Assembly: GCA_902610675.1 (NCBI GenBank)
Contig: CACLWP010000007.1
Location: forward strand, 1 to 60,491
Reading direction: 5' to 3'
From: an uncultured Pelagibacteraceae bacterium
GTDB taxonomy: Bacteria; Pseudomonadota; Alphaproteobacteria; Pelagibacterales; Pelagibacteraceae
Length of the DNA stretch: 60,491 nt
The position numbers and the translations under genes are program-made. The notes below the pieces were generated by a model, which was not told the origin of the DNA, did not search any database, and saw only the letters and a list, made by a program, of their open reading frames with translations. Below are positions 1 to 9,699 of the stretch, piece after piece (the first letter of the stretch is position 1; the number at the start of each line of letters is the position of its first letter).

Positions 1-738
1 TTATGGGGAGGGTATTCAGTTGATAATCCAACACTTACAAGATTTTTTACTTTACACTATTTAATACCTTTTTTAATTTTAGGATTAGTTGTTTTACATA
101 TTTGGGCTCTTCATGTACCTGGAAATAACAATCCAGTTGGTATCGATATAAAAAAACCATCAAAAGATACAGTCCCATTTCATCCTTACATAGTTATCAA
201 GGATGGTTTTGCGTTGTTAATGTTTATGATTGTTTTTGCGTTTTTTGTTTTTTATACACCAAATATTTTAGGTCATGCTGATAATTACATTGAAGCAAAT
301 CCTCTCGTAACACCAGCTCATATTGTTCCAGAGTGGTATTTGTTACCTTTTTATGCAATTCTAAGATCAGTTCCTGATAAACTTCTAGGGGTTATAGCAA
401 TGTTATCCGCTATTCTAATATTAGCTGCACTACCTTGGTTGGATACTTCAAAGATTAGATCTGCAGTTTTTAGACCTTTATATAAACAATTTTATTGGAT
501 CTTAGTAGCTGATGTTTTAATATTAGGATATGTTGGAGCTATGCCAGCAGAGGGTCTCTATTTGTTAGTTGCTAGGATTGCTACAGCATATTACTTCCTT
601 CATTTTTTAGTCGTACTACCGGTTTTAGGATTTAAGGAGAGGACAACACCTGTTCCTTTGAGTATTACTGAACCTATTTTGGGTGGATCACCAAATCTTG
701 CTGCGGTGAAAAAAAAGGATAGTTTTGAAAAACAGTGA
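1..738 (+). CDS. petB: Cytochrome b of the bc1 complex (C-terminal part)
   Basis: The reading frame is open from base 1, so the gene starts outside the window; 245 residues are visible. It is the membrane subunit of ubiquinol:cytochrome c oxidoreductase, which carries the two b hemes and the quinone sites. Two helix histidines of the heme-ligand type are seen near the start ([11 protein letters not shown] and VVLHIWALH), followed by the diagnostic PEWY motif of the Qo site encoded at 328-339, and several hydrophobic helices to the C-terminus. The stop codon overlaps the GTG start of petC by four bases (GTGA), so the two are translationally coupled. The Rieske gene petA would be expected just upstream. 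Confidence 0.96.
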   Translation, partial: LWGGYSVDNPTLTRFFTLHYLIPFLILGLVVLHIWALHVPGNNNPVGIDIKKPSKDTVPFHPYIVIKDGFALLMFMIVFAFFVFYTPNILGHADNYIEANPLVTPAHIVPEWYLLPFYAILRSVPDKLLGVIAMLSAILILAALPWLDTSKIRSAVFRPLYKQFYWILVADVLILGYVGAMPAEGLYLLVARIATAYYFLHFLVVLPVLGFKERTTPVPLSITEPILGGSPNLAAVKKKDSFEKQ

Positions 739-1514
739 AAAATTTTTTTAGAATATTATTTTTAACAGCACTATTTCTTGGACTTCAATTAAATTCTAAT
801 GCAGCTGAAAAGGCTGAATATTTAAAAACAGATTGGAGTTTTAAGGGTCCCTTTGGGAAATTTGACAGAGCTGCACTTCAAAGAGGATACCAAGTTTATC
901 AAGAGGTGTGTTCTTCATGCCATTCAATGAAATATCTAAGTTATAGAAATTTAGTTCAAGAGGGCGGACCTGAATTTACAGTTGAGCAAGCAAAAGCTAT
1001 TGCAGCATCGTTTGAGGTAAAGGATGGACCGAATGCTGATGGTGAAATGTTTATGAGACCTGGAAGGTTATCAGATAAGTTTGTAATGCCTTACGAAAAT
1101 GAAAAAGCTGCTCAAGCCGCAAATGGTGGTGCATATCCTCCTGATATGACTGTTTTAGTTAAAGCGAGAGGTGATGGAGTTGATTATATCTACTCACTCC
1201 TTCAAGGATATGAGGACCCACCCGCTGGAGTGACTTTAGATGATGGTGTTTACTACAATAAATACATGTATGGAAATAAGATCAAAATGTCTAATCAACT
1301 TTCTGATGGCTTAGTAGAATACTCAGATGGTACCAATTCTTCTGTGGAACAAATGTCAAAAGATGTTACAACTTTTTTAATGTGGACTGCAGAACCGCAT
1401 TTAGAGACACGTCATAGAATGGGTTTTAAAGCGATAGTTTATCTTATTATTTTAACCGTTTTGGTTTATTTTAGTATGAAAAGAATTTGGTCACGTATTG
1501 AAACGAAAGTTTAA
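735..1514 (+). CDS. petC: Cytochrome c1 of the bc1 complex
   Basis: 259 aa with a GTG start overlapping petB. An N-terminal signal peptide (about residues 1-23) sends the heme domain to the periplasm. The heme c attachment site CSSCH is at residues 59-63, and a single C-terminal membrane helix (about 233-249) anchors the protein. The stretch [20 protein letters not shown] and the later MSNQLSDG, which probably supplies the axial methionine, are typical of the family. It passes electrons from the Rieske protein to soluble or membrane cytochrome c. Its 3' end overlaps the convergent ychF gene by 24 bp. Confidence 0.96.
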   Translation: MKNFFRILFLTALFLGLQLNSNAAEKAEYLKTDWSFKGPFGKFDRAALQRGYQVYQEVCSSCHSMKYLSYRNLVQEGGPEFTVEQAKAIAASFEVKDGPNADGEMFMRPGRLSDKFVMPYENEKAAQAANGGAYPPDMTVLVKARGDGVDYIYSLLQGYEDPPAGVTLDDGVYYNKYMYGNKIKMSNQLSDGLVEYSDGTNSSVEQMSKDVTTFLMWTAEPHLETRHRMGFKAIVYLIILTVLVYFSMKRIWSRIETKV

Positions 1515-2564
1515 AACGTCACCGTCTTTAACAATATACTCTTTACCTTCTAATCGCATTTTTCCGTTTGTTTTAGAATTTACCCATCCATCATTCTTAA
1601 TAAAATCATTATAAGAGATAGTCTCAGCTCTGATAAATCCCTTCTCAAAATCTGTATGTATTTCACCGGCAGCTTTTGGGGCAAAACAATTTTTTTGAAT
1701 CGTCCAGGCTCTTGTTTCCTCTGGTCCTGAGGTAAAAAAAGTGTCTAGTTCTAAAATTTCATATCCTTTTTGAATTAACATATCTAGGCCTATTTCTTTT
1801 AAACCAATCATTTCCATATAATTTTTTTTCTCATCATTATTCAAATCATTAATTTGGTTTTCTATATCGGCAGATACAATTAGTGAATTTCCCTTTCCAA
1901 ATTTCTCAATAAAAGCTTCTGTGTAATGATTACCATTCTTAATACTTTTTTCATCCACATTACAAACATAAATTTTTGGTTTAAGTGATAATAAACCACT
2001 TAAATTCAATTGTTTTTTATTAAATTCAGATTTTAAATTTGTTAGGTCTTTATTATCATTGATAAAATCCATGGCAGTTTGAAGAATTTTAATCTGATCT
2101 TTATCAATGTTTTTCTTATTATTTTTTTCTAATCTTTTTTGTATCGACTCCAAATCTGCTAAAAGCATCTCGGTTTCAATTATTTCTAGATCCCTAATAG
2201 GGTCTACCGTAGGATTTACATTTTGAATATCATTTGAATCAAAGCATCTAATCATGTGGATGACTGCGTCTACTTCTCTTATATGCGATAGAAATTTATT
2301 ACCTAATCCTTCGCCTTTAGATGCACCTTTCACTAAACCCGCAATATCAACAAAAGAAATCGTAGTGTGAATTATTTTTTTCGATTTTGAAATTTTTGCT
2401 AAATTTTCTAATCTACTATCTGGAACGTTAACAATACCCACATTTGGATCAATCGTGCAAAACGGAAAGTTTGCAGCTTGTGCTTTATTTGAATTAGTTA
2501 AAGCATTGAACAGTGTAGATTTACCAACGTTAGGTAAACCAACAATTCCACATTTAAAGCTCAT
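1491..2564 (-). CDS. ychF: Redox/ribosome-associated GTPase YchF (OLA1 family)
   Basis: 357 aa, the usual family length. The P-loop GLPNVGKST lies at residues 8-16, followed by the switch region NFPFCTIDPNVG that is characteristic of YchF/Obg-type GTPases, and a C-terminal TGS domain. YchF/OLA1 proteins bind ribosomes and hydrolyse ATP as well as GTP; the precise role is not settled. Its ATG shares one base with the stop of pth (TAATG), a very common coupling of these two translation-linked genes. The 3' end runs 24 bp into petC on the other strand, so no terminator separates the two convergent operons. Confidence 0.95.
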   Translation of the reverse strand: MSFKCGIVGLPNVGKSTLFNALTNSNKAQAANFPFCTIDPNVGIVNVPDSRLENLAKISKSKKIIHTTISFVDIAGLVKGASKGEGLGNKFLSHIREVDAVIHMIRCFDSNDIQNVNPTVDPIRDLEIIETEMLLADLESIQKRLEKNNKKNIDKDQIKILQTAMDFINDNKDLTNLKSEFNKKQLNLSGLLSLKPKIYVCNVDEKSIKNGNHYTEAFIEKFGKGNSLIVSADIENQINDLNNDEKKNYMEMIGLKEIGLDMLIQKGYEILELDTFFTSGPEETRAWTIQKNCFAPKAAGEIHTDFEKGFIRAETISYNDFIKNDGWVNSKTNGKMRLEGKEYIVKDGDVLNFRFNT

Positions 2565-3124
2565 TACTTATTATTTACTGTACTTGAAAATAAATCTAAC
2601 TTTTTTTCAACAAGAAATGAAATTGACTCTACAATATGCTCTGAAACTTTTTCTATATCAGTCGATTCGTCCTCATCAAAATTTTGTAAAACATAATCCG
2701 CAACGTCCATTTCTCCTTTTGGTTTTCCTATTCCAATTCTTACTCTAGAGTAATCTTTTCCAATAAATTTATCAATTGATGCAATTCCATTATGACCCGC
2801 ACTAGATCCTCCAAATTTAGCTTTTATTTTTCCAAACTCTAAATCAAGATCATCATGAAAAACAATTACATCTTGAGCATCAATTTTAAAATATTCAATT
2901 AGTTCTCTTATACAAATTCCTGAATTGTTCATAAATGTAAGAGGTTTAATTGCATAAATTTTTTTATTATCAATATTTCCAGTGGTCAGTAATCCTTTAA
3001 ATTTGGGTTTTTGTTTTGATAGACCAAACTTTTTATTAATATAATCTATGACTTTAAATCCGACGTTGTGTCGATTATTTTCACTATCGGGTGTTGGGTT
3101 GCCCAAACCTACAAATAAAAGCAT
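2564..3124 (-). CDS. pth: Peptidyl-tRNA hydrolase
   Basis: 186 aa, normal for bacterial Pth. It releases peptides from peptidyl-tRNA that drops off the ribosome. The N-terminal GLGNP block, the RHNVGF motif containing the catalytic histidine, the FMNNSG segment and the HDDLDL segment with the catalytic aspartate are all present. It lies between rplY and ychF in a minus-strand operon, an order shared with many Proteobacteria, and couples to ychF through a one-base stop/start overlap. Confidence 0.96.
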   Translation of the reverse strand: MLLFVGLGNPTPDSENNRHNVGFKVIDYINKKFGLSKQKPKFKGLLTTGNIDNKKIYAIKPLTFMNNSGICIRELIEYFKIDAQDVIVFHDDLDLEFGKIKAKFGGSSAGHNGIASIDKFIGKDYSRVRIGIGKPKGEMDVADYVLQNFDEDESTDIEKVSEHIVESISFLVEKKLDLFSSTVNNK

Positions 3125-3157
3125 AAATTTATGGATTAAATTTTCAATTTTAATAAA

Positions 3158-3895
3158 TTATTTTTTTTCTTCTGCAGGCTTTTTGTCAACAGGTTTTTTA
3201 TCGTCACCTTCTTTTTTATCACCTTTTGCGGCATCTGGCGCTGCTTTATCTCCATCTGCTGCTGTCGAAGCTGCACCTTCAGCTACTTCTTCTCCCTCAG
3301 CTGCTTCAGCCTCTGCAGGTTTTTCAGGTTCTTTCATCACAGTTGGTGCTGCTAGAGTAGCAATTACAAAGTCTCTTCCTTGAATTGTTGGTACAACCTC
3401 AGGGTCAAGTTTAACTGATGAAATTTTAAAACTTTCTCCAATGTCAACGCCATCAAGATCTAAAGTCAAACCCTCAGGTATTTTTTCACTTGGACATTTA
3501 AACTCTACCTTTCTTCTAACAATATTTAAGACACCACCTTTTTTTAATCCTGGGGATTTTTCGTGATTAATGAAATTTACAGGTATTTCAATTTTAATTT
3601 TTACTCCTGGTAAAACTCTTAAAAAGTCTACATGCGTAGGTTCATCACTAATAATATGGTATTTAATTTCTCTTGGTAAAACATCTTGAGGCTTTCCATC
3701 TACACTCAAAGAAATAATTGTTGAGAAGAAATTTTCTTTTTCTATTAATATTTTGAGTAGCTTTTTTGAAATTGATATTTTTTGATTTTGGTCTTTACCA
3801 CCATAGATAATAGCTGGAACCTCTCCACTTTTTCTAATTGTGTTTAATTGACCTTTTGTAGAATTATTTCTAATGTTTGCTTCAAGTGAATTCAT
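3158..3895 (-). CDS. rplY: Ribosomal protein bL25, long CTC form
   Basis: 245 aa. The N-terminal domain (about 1-90, starting MNSLEANIRNNSTKGQLN and containing IPAIIYGG-like PAIIYGGKD) binds 5S rRNA; a second beta domain (about 95-185) is the TL5/CTC extension found outside enteric bacteria. The last ~55 residues are a low-complexity tail rich in Ala, Glu, Asp, Lys and Pro. The tail looks disordered, and its length probably varies among relatives. It is transcribed with pth and ychF. A short hairpin lies only a few bases upstream of the ATG (see the separate entry). Confidence 0.93.
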   Translation of the reverse strand: MNSLEANIRNNSTKGQLNTIRKSGEVPAIIYGGKDQNQKISISKKLLKILIEKENFFSTIISLSVDGKPQDVLPREIKYHIISDEPTHVDFLRVLPGVKIKIEIPVNFINHEKSPGLKKGGVLNIVRRKVEFKCPSEKIPEGLTLDLDGVDIGESFKISSVKLDPEVVPTIQGRDFVIATLAAPTVMKEPEKPAEAEAAEGEEVAEGAASTAADGDKAAPDAAKGDKKEGDDKKPVDKKPAEEKK

Positions 3896-3898
3896 AAG

Positions 3899-3919
3899 AC
3901 ATGGTTTTTTACCCCATGT
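3899..3919 (-). promoter_or_regulatory. Leader hairpin just before the rplY start codon
   Basis: On the minus strand the sequence ACATGG, a 9-base loop, then CCATGT forms a perfect 6-bp stem ending three bases before the rplY ATG. It covers the place where a ribosome binding site would be, and no other Shine-Dalgarno sequence is visible. It could modulate rplY translation. There is no T-run, so it is not a standard intrinsic terminator. The function is inference only. Confidence 0.35.
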
Positions 3920-3938
3920 TTACAAATAATCAAGGAAT

Positions 3939-4871
3939 TTATTTAAATAAATCTGAAACAGATGTGGAGTTCGAGATTCTTTTTATTGCTTCACCCATAA
4001 GGCCTGAAATTGGCAAAACCTCAATATTTTTAACATTTTTAGTTTTTGCTATGTTGTCAATTGTATCAGTGATGACTAAATTTTTTATAACTGAATTTTT
4101 AATTTTTTTTACTGCGTCCCCACTTAAAACTCCATGAGTGATATAAACATAAACTTCTTTAGCACCTCTTGATTTTAAAGCTTTAGCTGCATTCACAATC
4201 GTACCACCTGAATCAATTATATCATCTACAATAATACAAGTCTGACCTTTAACATCACCGATAACATTCATAACTTCTGATTGACCAGGTCTTGGTCTTC
4301 TTTTATCTACGATAGCTAGTCCAACATTTAAAAGTTTTCCAAGAGCTCTAGCTCTTTCAGTTCCACCAACATCTGGGGCTACGCAAATTATTTTTTGACT
4401 TTTTATTTTTTTTTTTGCATGTCTTGCAAAAATCGGAGTAGAGAAAAGGTTGTCAACTGGAATATCAAAAAAACCTTGAATTTGCCCAGCGTGTAAATCA
4501 ACTGTTACAACTCTATCTGCTCCTGCCGTTGTTATTAAATTTGATACAAGTTTTGCAGAGATCGAAGTTCTAGGAACAACTTTCCTATCTTGTCTAGCAT
4601 ATCCAAAATAAGGGATAACAGCTGTTATATTTTTTGCTGAAGATCTTTTGAGAGCATCAATACATAACAACAACTCCATTAAATTATCATTTGCTGGAGA
4701 TGAAATTGACTGTACGATAAAAATACTATTCCCTCTGATATTTTCGTTTATTTCAGTGTAAATTTCACCGTCTGCGAACTTACGAATACTAGAATTTACT
4801 AATTTTGTTTTTAAATATTTAGCAATATTTTTACTTAAAACTTTGTTACTATTTCCACTTAATAATTTCAT
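3939..4871 (-). CDS. prs: Ribose-phosphate pyrophosphokinase (PRPP synthetase)
   Basis: 310 aa, standard length. It makes PRPP from ribose 5-phosphate and ATP for nucleotide, histidine and tryptophan synthesis. The ATP-binding FADGE segment near the N-terminus, the flexible-loop region with YARQDRK, the metal-binding [11 protein letters not shown] segment, and the PRPP-binding motif [12 protein letters not shown] are all present. It sits between pgeF and rplY on the minus strand. The pairing with rplY and pth is a widely conserved neighbourhood. Confidence 0.97.
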   Translation of the reverse strand: MKLLSGNSNKVLSKNIAKYLKTKLVNSSIRKFADGEIYTEINENIRGNSIFIVQSISSPANDNLMELLLCIDALKRSSAKNITAVIPYFGYARQDRKVVPRTSISAKLVSNLITTAGADRVVTVDLHAGQIQGFFDIPVDNLFSTPIFARHAKKKIKSQKIICVAPDVGGTERARALGKLLNVGLAIVDKRRPRPGQSEVMNVIGDVKGQTCIIVDDIIDSGGTIVNAAKALKSRGAKEVYVYITHGVLSGDAVKKIKNSVIKNLVITDTIDNIAKTKNVKNIEVLPISGLMGEAIKRISNSTSVSDLFK

Positions 4872-4879
4872 TGAAAAGT

Positions 4880-5638
4880 CTAATTAATCATAATTAAAGA
4901 AATATTTCTACCATAATCACCATGATTTGAAGTTAAAGACCTTCTTGCACTGAAAAAATTATTTTTTTTATCAAAAGTGTCTATATTTATCACATCAATT
5001 TTTGAAATATTCATCAATTTTAGTTGAAGTCTTATATAATTAGATAGATCAAAATATAGTATATTTTTTTTGCTTTTAAAAAAGACTGAGTTTTTTTTAT
5101 TTTTTCTTAGAAATTTTTTTTTAAAATCTTCTCTTACATTATAGCTTCTTTGTGAGATACAAGGACCTACAGCAGCGGTTATATGATTTTTTTTACAACC
5201 TTTTTTTATCATAAAATTTATTACTTTAGATACAATTCCTTTAAAGGCTCCTTTCCACCCAGCATGAACGGCTGCTATCATATTTTTATGTTTATCGTAA
5301 AGTAAAATTGGTGCACAATCAGCTGTTAAAACTGCAATAGGCAGTTTAACAACATTTGTAATAATCGCATCTGCTTTCAATTTTTTTGAATTTTGTGGAA
5401 ACTTATTTAAAAAAATAAATTTATTACTATGCGTTTGATGAAGCAAATAAATATCTTTTGAATTTTTGCAAATCTTATTTTTTACAATACTCAAATTTTT
5501 GATTACATTTTTTTTTTTATCTCCTGATCCAGGTCCACAGTTTAAACTTTTGTAAATACCGGTAGATTTTCCTCCAGTTCTGTTAAAAAATCCATGTCTA
5601 ATCTTTTTAAATTTGGATAATTTTTTTGAAATAATCAA
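4880..5638 (-). CDS. pgeF: PgeF/YfiH family (peptidoglycan editing factor, laccase-like fold)
   Basis: 252 aa. The family signature [12 protein letters not shown] and [14 protein letters not shown] supplies the metal-binding Cys and His residues, with a further HQTHS segment earlier. E. coli YfiH acts as a cytoplasmic amidase that removes incorrect L-Ser-containing muropeptide precursors; other members have been reported as polyphenol oxidases or purine nucleoside phosphorylases. The substrate here is therefore inferred. The ATG abuts the stop of the upstream methyltransferase gene with no gap, so they are cotranscribed. Confidence 0.85.
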   Translation of the reverse strand: MIISKKLSKFKKIRHGFFNRTGGKSTGIYKSLNCGPGSGDKKKNVIKNLSIVKNKICKNSKDIYLLHQTHSNKFIFLNKFPQNSKKLKADAIITNVVKLPIAVLTADCAPILLYDKHKNMIAAVHAGWKGAFKGIVSKVINFMIKKGCKKNHITAAVGPCISQRSYNVREDFKKKFLRKNKKNSVFFKSKKNILYFDLSNYIRLQLKLMNISKIDVINIDTFDKKNNFFSARRSLTSNHGDYGRNISLIMIN

Positions 5639-6685
5639 TTAAAATCCTAGTTTATAATTATTTTCTTGTCTTTTTACAAACATGACCTTAAATACTTTTC
5701 CCATTTGATTTTCATCAATTAATTTTCTTAATCTGTAGTAGATATCTGCTTTTCCCGAAAAATTTTGATTTTTAGATATTATTTCAGCTCTCTTTTTGAT
5801 GCCCATTTTTATCAAAAAATCCCTCTGAGTAGTAACCATATCTTTCAACCCACCCAATTGTTTAATTAGTTTTTTAAATATAAAGAAATTTATATCGTGT
5901 GTAATATCGGATTTACCAACATGTTTCAGTATACTAGAATATTCATGATTTGATATTGCTCTAAGTGTATTTTTCATTTTTTTTTCAAAATATCCATAAT
6001 CAATAATAAGTACTCCCCCATTATTTTTCTTTATGAATTTAGTAATGTCTTTTAGATATTTTAATCCACTTAAAGAATATTCAATAAAGTTTTGGTTTTT
6101 AGATATGTTAAAATTAATTTTTTTTTCAAATTTTTTCATGTTAAATTTTTTATTAAAAAAAAACCTACTTTTGTTTTTTTCAATTTTGACGTGCCTTTCA
6201 AACCATAAGTTTTTGTCTTTTATAAACTGTTTTATTGCGATTGAATCAAAAAATTCATTTGCAATAAAAATTGTTGGTTTTTTTTTGATCTTCTTTAGTT
6301 CTGAAATCCAAATTATTTTTTTAAGTTTTAATTCTTTTTTTTGAATTTTAATCATTTTTGGACTTTTTTCGTGAATTATAATATTGCAAGCATCAAAAAA
6401 TTTTGGAAAACTTCTAAAACTTTCTATCAAAATCCTCATCATTGAACCATTACCTGCACCAAGCTCTACTAGATTAAATTTTTTTGGTGAACCTAAATTT
6501 TCCCACAAACCCACAACCCATATTGCTATCATTTCTGAAAACATTCTAGATACATTTGGAGCGGTAATGAAATCACCATCCTTCCCAAAAGGATTCTTTT
6601 TCATATAATATCCATTTTTTTCATCGTACAAAGATAAATTGATAAATTTATCAAGAGGAAGGCTATAATTTTTTTTTGAATTCAT
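5639..6685 (-). CDS. MidA/NDUFAF7-type SAM-dependent methyltransferase
   Basis: 348 aa. The SAM-binding motif VELGAGNGSMM and the N-terminal block containing YYMKKNPFGKDGDFITAP match the MidA/NDUFAF7 family (PF02636). The mitochondrial member methylates an arginine of the complex I subunit NDUFS2, so a role in NADH dehydrogenase assembly is plausible but not shown. The gene overlaps the end of lgt by 23 bp and touches pgeF, so it lies in the lgt-midA-pgeF operon, an arrangement common in Alphaproteobacteria. Confidence 0.85.
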   Translation of the reverse strand: MNSKKNYSLPLDKFINLSLYDEKNGYYMKKNPFGKDGDFITAPNVSRMFSEMIAIWVVGLWENLGSPKKFNLVELGAGNGSMMRILIESFRSFPKFFDACNIIIHEKSPKMIKIQKKELKLKKIIWISELKKIKKKPTIFIANEFFDSIAIKQFIKDKNLWFERHVKIEKNKSRFFFNKKFNMKKFEKKINFNISKNQNFIEYSLSGLKYLKDITKFIKKNNGGVLIIDYGYFEKKMKNTLRAISNHEYSSILKHVGKSDITHDINFFIFKKLIKQLGGLKDMVTTQRDFLIKMGIKKRAEIISKNQNFSGKADIYYRLRKLIDENQMGKVFKVMFVKRQENNYKLGF

Positions 6686-7445
6686 ATTTTGTATAACTCA
6701 AATAACAACCAATTACTAAAAATATTAAACTTAAGACTTGCCCCATGCTTAGATTAAACAAAATATAACCTAACTGCTCATCCGGGATTCTAAAAAATTC
6801 AATTACAAATCTAAAGGTAGAGTAAATTATCAAAAACATTGCAGATATCAAACCTGGAATTTTTTTTGAGATTTTACTTCTTAAGTACATTAGAATTATA
6901 AATAAGAAAAGTCCTTCAAATATAGCCTCATAAAGTTGAGAAGGATGGCGATATAAATTATCGACTTTCATAAATTTTACACCCCAAGGTAAACTAGTTT
7001 CTACGCCGTAGAGTTCAGAATTAATAAAATTTGCGATCCTTCCAAAAAAAATTCCAATGGGTGCAACACTTGATACAATATCTAGATAAACATAAGGGTT
7101 TTGACTATTCCTTTTTGCAAACCAAATACTTGCAAGAATAACCCCTAAGAGTCCGCCATGAAATGACATGCCTCCTTGCCAAATCTTAAAAATTTCTAAT
7201 ATGTTATTTGAATAATAATCAAAATTATAAAAGATTACGTAGCCCAATCTACCCCCCAAGATAATACCCAGGATGAGAAAACTAATATAATCATCAAATT
7301 TTACTTTTAATTCCTCAGTATTTAGCAAAAATTTTTTTGCCATAACCCATCCAGCTAAAATTCCAAATATATATGCTAAAGAGTACCATCTAAAATCTAA
7401 TGAAAAGATATTAAAAGCAACTGGGTCAAAATTATTAATGAACAT
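6663..7445 (-). CDS. lgt: Prolipoprotein diacylglyceryl transferase
   Basis: 260 aa with about seven membrane segments. It transfers diacylglycerol from phosphatidylglycerol to the lipobox cysteine of prelipoproteins. The key motifs are SFHGGLLG (catalytic-region histidine) and GRIANFINSELYG, the Lgt signature. It is the first gene of a minus-strand operon, divergent from ubiK across about 50 bp of AT-only sequence that probably carries both promoters. Confidence 0.95.
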   Translation of the reverse strand: MFINNFDPVAFNIFSLDFRWYSLAYIFGILAGWVMAKKFLLNTEELKVKFDDYISFLILGIILGGRLGYVIFYNFDYYSNNILEIFKIWQGGMSFHGGLLGVILASIWFAKRNSQNPYVYLDIVSSVAPIGIFFGRIANFINSELYGVETSLPWGVKFMKVDNLYRHPSQLYEAIFEGLFLFIILMYLRSKISKKIPGLISAMFLIIYSTFRFVIEFFRIPDEQLGYILFNLSMGQVLSLIFLVIGCYLSYTKYEFKKKL

Positions 7446-7495
7446 TTTAAATTTAAATAATAAAATATAAGTATATTAACTTAATAAATAAATAT

Positions 7496-7744
7496 ATGAA
7501 AAATTCTAAATTTGTCTTTGATAAAATCGCAAAACTACTAGAACAAGGATTAATTTCCTCAAGAGATTTAGCAAATGAATTGGTTAATGTTCTTAAGTCA
7601 AAAAGAGAGGAAATTGTATTCAAAATGAAATTAACAAGTAAAGAAGAATTTGATATTTTATCAAAAAGAGTAGAGTTACTTGAAAAAAAATTGAATAAAG
7701 ATCATCTTAAATTAAAAAAAACTAAACGGGTAAAAAAATCTTAA
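7496..7744 (+). CDS. ubiK: UbiK/BMFP-domain accessory protein (YqiC-like)
   Basis: 82 aa. It has an N-terminal helix (FDKIAKLLEQGL), a central helix with REE, and a C-terminal coiled coil (LSKRVELLEKKLNK) ending in a basic tail, the layout of the BMFP/UbiK family. In Enterobacteria UbiK helps the ubiquinone hydroxylase complex and binds membranes. The identification rests on length and heptad pattern as much as on identity. Its 3' end overlaps the convergent histidine kinase gene by 23 bp. Confidence 0.65.
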   Translation: MKNSKFVFDKIAKLLEQGLISSRDLANELVNVLKSKREEIVFKMKLTSKEEFDILSKRVELLEKKLNKDHLKLKKTKRVKKS

Positions 7745-9041
7745 CCTCAAGACCATTTAAGAATGATTTATCAAGCTTAATATTTCCACCATGAGACCTT
7801 ACGATATCAGAAGCTATTGATAGTCCTAAACCTACACTTGATTTAGAGTCTGATCTCCCCTTATCTATTTTATAAAAAGGTTTAAAAACATTTTCATATT
7901 CACTTTCTGGTATACCTGGACCGTCGTCCTCGACTTTAATAATTAAACTCGTTTTTTTCTTGTAAAGCTCAATATTTAATTTTTTGCCATATTTAATGGA
8001 ATTATCAATTAAATTGTTAAGACATCTTTTTATTAAATTTTTTCTTCCATTAAAATAAATTTTTGCTGGAATACTTTTTAAAATATTTTTGTTGTTATAT
8101 TTCATTATTATTTCATTCATTAATCCACTAAGATTGAAAAGTTCATCTTTTTCAACAAATGACGAACTAGTAAATTGCAAATATTCATTCAGCATTTTTT
8201 CCATTTCATTAATATCTTCAGTTAGTTTATTTGCCAAAAGCTTATCTTTTATAAATGCAGTTTGTAGCTTCATTCTTGTTAAAGGAGTTCTTAAATCGTG
8301 ACTAATTCCTGAAAGCATTTCCGATCTTTGGTTGAGATGTCTCGTTATTCTTTTTCTCATCCTATCAAATTCATAACCAGCTTGACGAATTTCCGCTGCA
8401 CCAGAAGGTTTAAATTCGTCAACGTTTTCACCTCTTCCAAATTTTTGAGCAGCTTTGGCTAATGCAGTAATTGGCCTTGTTTGATTTTTTAAAAAAATCA
8501 AAGATATGATCACAACTATAAAAGCTGGAACAGTGATCCATAATCCGAACAATCTTGCAGATGTACTTGTAAGTCTATCTTTTGGAACTATAAATTTGAA
8601 ATATCCATTTTGAAATTTTATACGTAAATCAACTAATTCCTCATAGTTGATGGTATTAAACCAAAATATTTCTGACCCAAATTTGGATTTTAACTCTCTC
8701 CTTAAAGTTCTATCAATTGGACTAAACCATCTTTCGTTAAAGAGAAAATTGAAATTATCATCTTCAATAAATTCAATATTCAAATCTTGATACAAGGAAA
8801 AAATATTCTTTATTTCATCTTTTTCATATTCGTCATTACTGTAAACTTCAATAAAAGTTTGTATTTCACCAACAAGAGCCCTTGTCATACCTTTATTCGT
8901 TTTAATCCAAAGACTGTCAAAAAATACAATAGTGATTGTTAATTGAATTAAAATTATTGGGACAGCTACTATTAGAAGAGCTCTATAGAATAATCTTTTT
9001 GGTAATAAATTTTTAAAAAATTTACTCAATCCATAAAACAT
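7722..9041 (-). CDS. EnvZ-like sensor histidine kinase
   Basis: 439 aa. Two membrane helices (about 20-45 and 170-190) flank a ~125-residue periplasmic domain; a HAMP linker follows (RPITALAKAAQKF), then the H-box SGISHDLRTPLTRMKLQ (phospho-His near residue 250), the N-box NLIDNSIKYG, and G-boxes EDDGPGIP and VGLGLSIA. It overlaps the preceding response-regulator gene by 20 bp. The signal it senses cannot be read from the sequence. The partner is almost certainly the regulator encoded just upstream. Confidence 0.93.
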   Translation of the reverse strand: MFYGLSKFFKNLLPKRLFYRALLIVAVPIILIQLTITIVFFDSLWIKTNKGMTRALVGEIQTFIEVYSNDEYEKDEIKNIFSLYQDLNIEFIEDDNFNFLFNERWFSPIDRTLRRELKSKFGSEIFWFNTINYEELVDLRIKFQNGYFKFIVPKDRLTSTSARLFGLWITVPAFIVVIISLIFLKNQTRPITALAKAAQKFGRGENVDEFKPSGAAEIRQAGYEFDRMRKRITRHLNQRSEMLSGISHDLRTPLTRMKLQTAFIKDKLLANKLTEDINEMEKMLNEYLQFTSSSFVEKDELFNLSGLMNEIIMKYNNKNILKSIPAKIYFNGRKNLIKRCLNNLIDNSIKYGKKLNIELYKKKTSLIIKVEDDGPGIPESEYENVFKPFYKIDKGRSDSKSSVGLGLSIASDIVRSHGGNIKLDKSFLNGLEVKIFLPV

Positions 9042-9699
9042 AACCAGCTCCTCTTATCGTTTGAAGAAATTTTGGGTTTTTTGGATCAATCTCAATTTTT
9101 TTCCTTAATCTAGTTATAATTACATCTATTGATCTTTCTTTATCTAAATCAATTAATTTCCCAATCTCATCTCTTGCAAATATTTTTCCAGGATTGTTAA
9201 TCATTCTTTCTAATATTATTTTTTCCGTATTATTAATCTTAAATTCAGAATTATTTTGAAAAACAATTTGTTTGTTTAAATCAATCTTAATATTTTCAAA
9301 TTTTACAATTCTTTTTAAATTATTTTCTTTGGTTTTATTTATGATATTTTTAATTCTTAAATCGAGTTCTTTTGGTTCAAATGGTTTAGGTAAATAATCG
9401 TCAGCACCCATCTCTAAACCCTCAATTCTTTCATCTGGTTCACCTTTTGCAGTTAATAAGATCACAGGTGTATTGATGTATTCTTTATTTTGATTTAAAA
9501 AATCAAGTCCACTTTGTCCAGGCATCATTATATCTAAAACAATTAAATCAAACTTTATAATTTTTATTTTTTCTAAAGCATTTTCAGCATTACTAGCAGT
9601 TGTGACTAAATATTTTTTTTCATTAAGATATCTTTTTACTAAACTTCTAATTCCCTCATCGTCGTCAACAACCAAAATATGAGCGATAAATTTATCCAT
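9022..9699 (-). CDS. petR: OmpR-family response regulator, PetR-like
   Basis: 225 aa. The receiver domain has the acidic pocket VVDDDE, phospho-acceptor D56 in LIVLDIMMPGQSG, and LLTAKGEPDERIEGLEMGADDYLPKPFEPKEL. The C-terminal winged helix (about 130-225) includes RSIDVIITRLRKKIE and RGAGYVLW. The sequence style, and its place between a MarR gene and an EnvZ-like kinase, match PetR of alphaproteobacterial petPR loci, named for regulating the cytochrome bc1 operon in Rhodobacter. Here petBC lies about 8 kb away. Regulation of petBC is an inference. Confidence 0.85.
   Translation of the reverse strand: MDKFIAHILVVDDDEGIRSLVKRYLNEKKYLVTTASNAENALEKIKIIKFDLIVLDIMMPGQSGLDFLNQNKEYINTPVILLTAKGEPDERIEGLEMGADDYLPKPFEPKELDLRIKNIINKTKENNLKRIVKFENIKIDLNKQIVFQNNSEFKINNTEKIILERMINNPGKIFARDEIGKLIDLDKERSIDVIITRLRKKIEIDPKNPKFLQTIRGAGYVLWIE

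Noticed and set aside
3048-3383. Open frame of 111 codons opposite the end of rplY and the start of pth
   Set aside because: It is the complement of the Ala/Glu-rich bL25 tail, giving a Ser/Ala-rich low-complexity translation with no family; rplY and pth are certain.
6033-6344. 103-codon plus-strand frame opposite the MidA-like gene
   Set aside because: Phe/Leu-rich translation is the usual shadow of Lys/Asn-rich coding sequence on the other strand.
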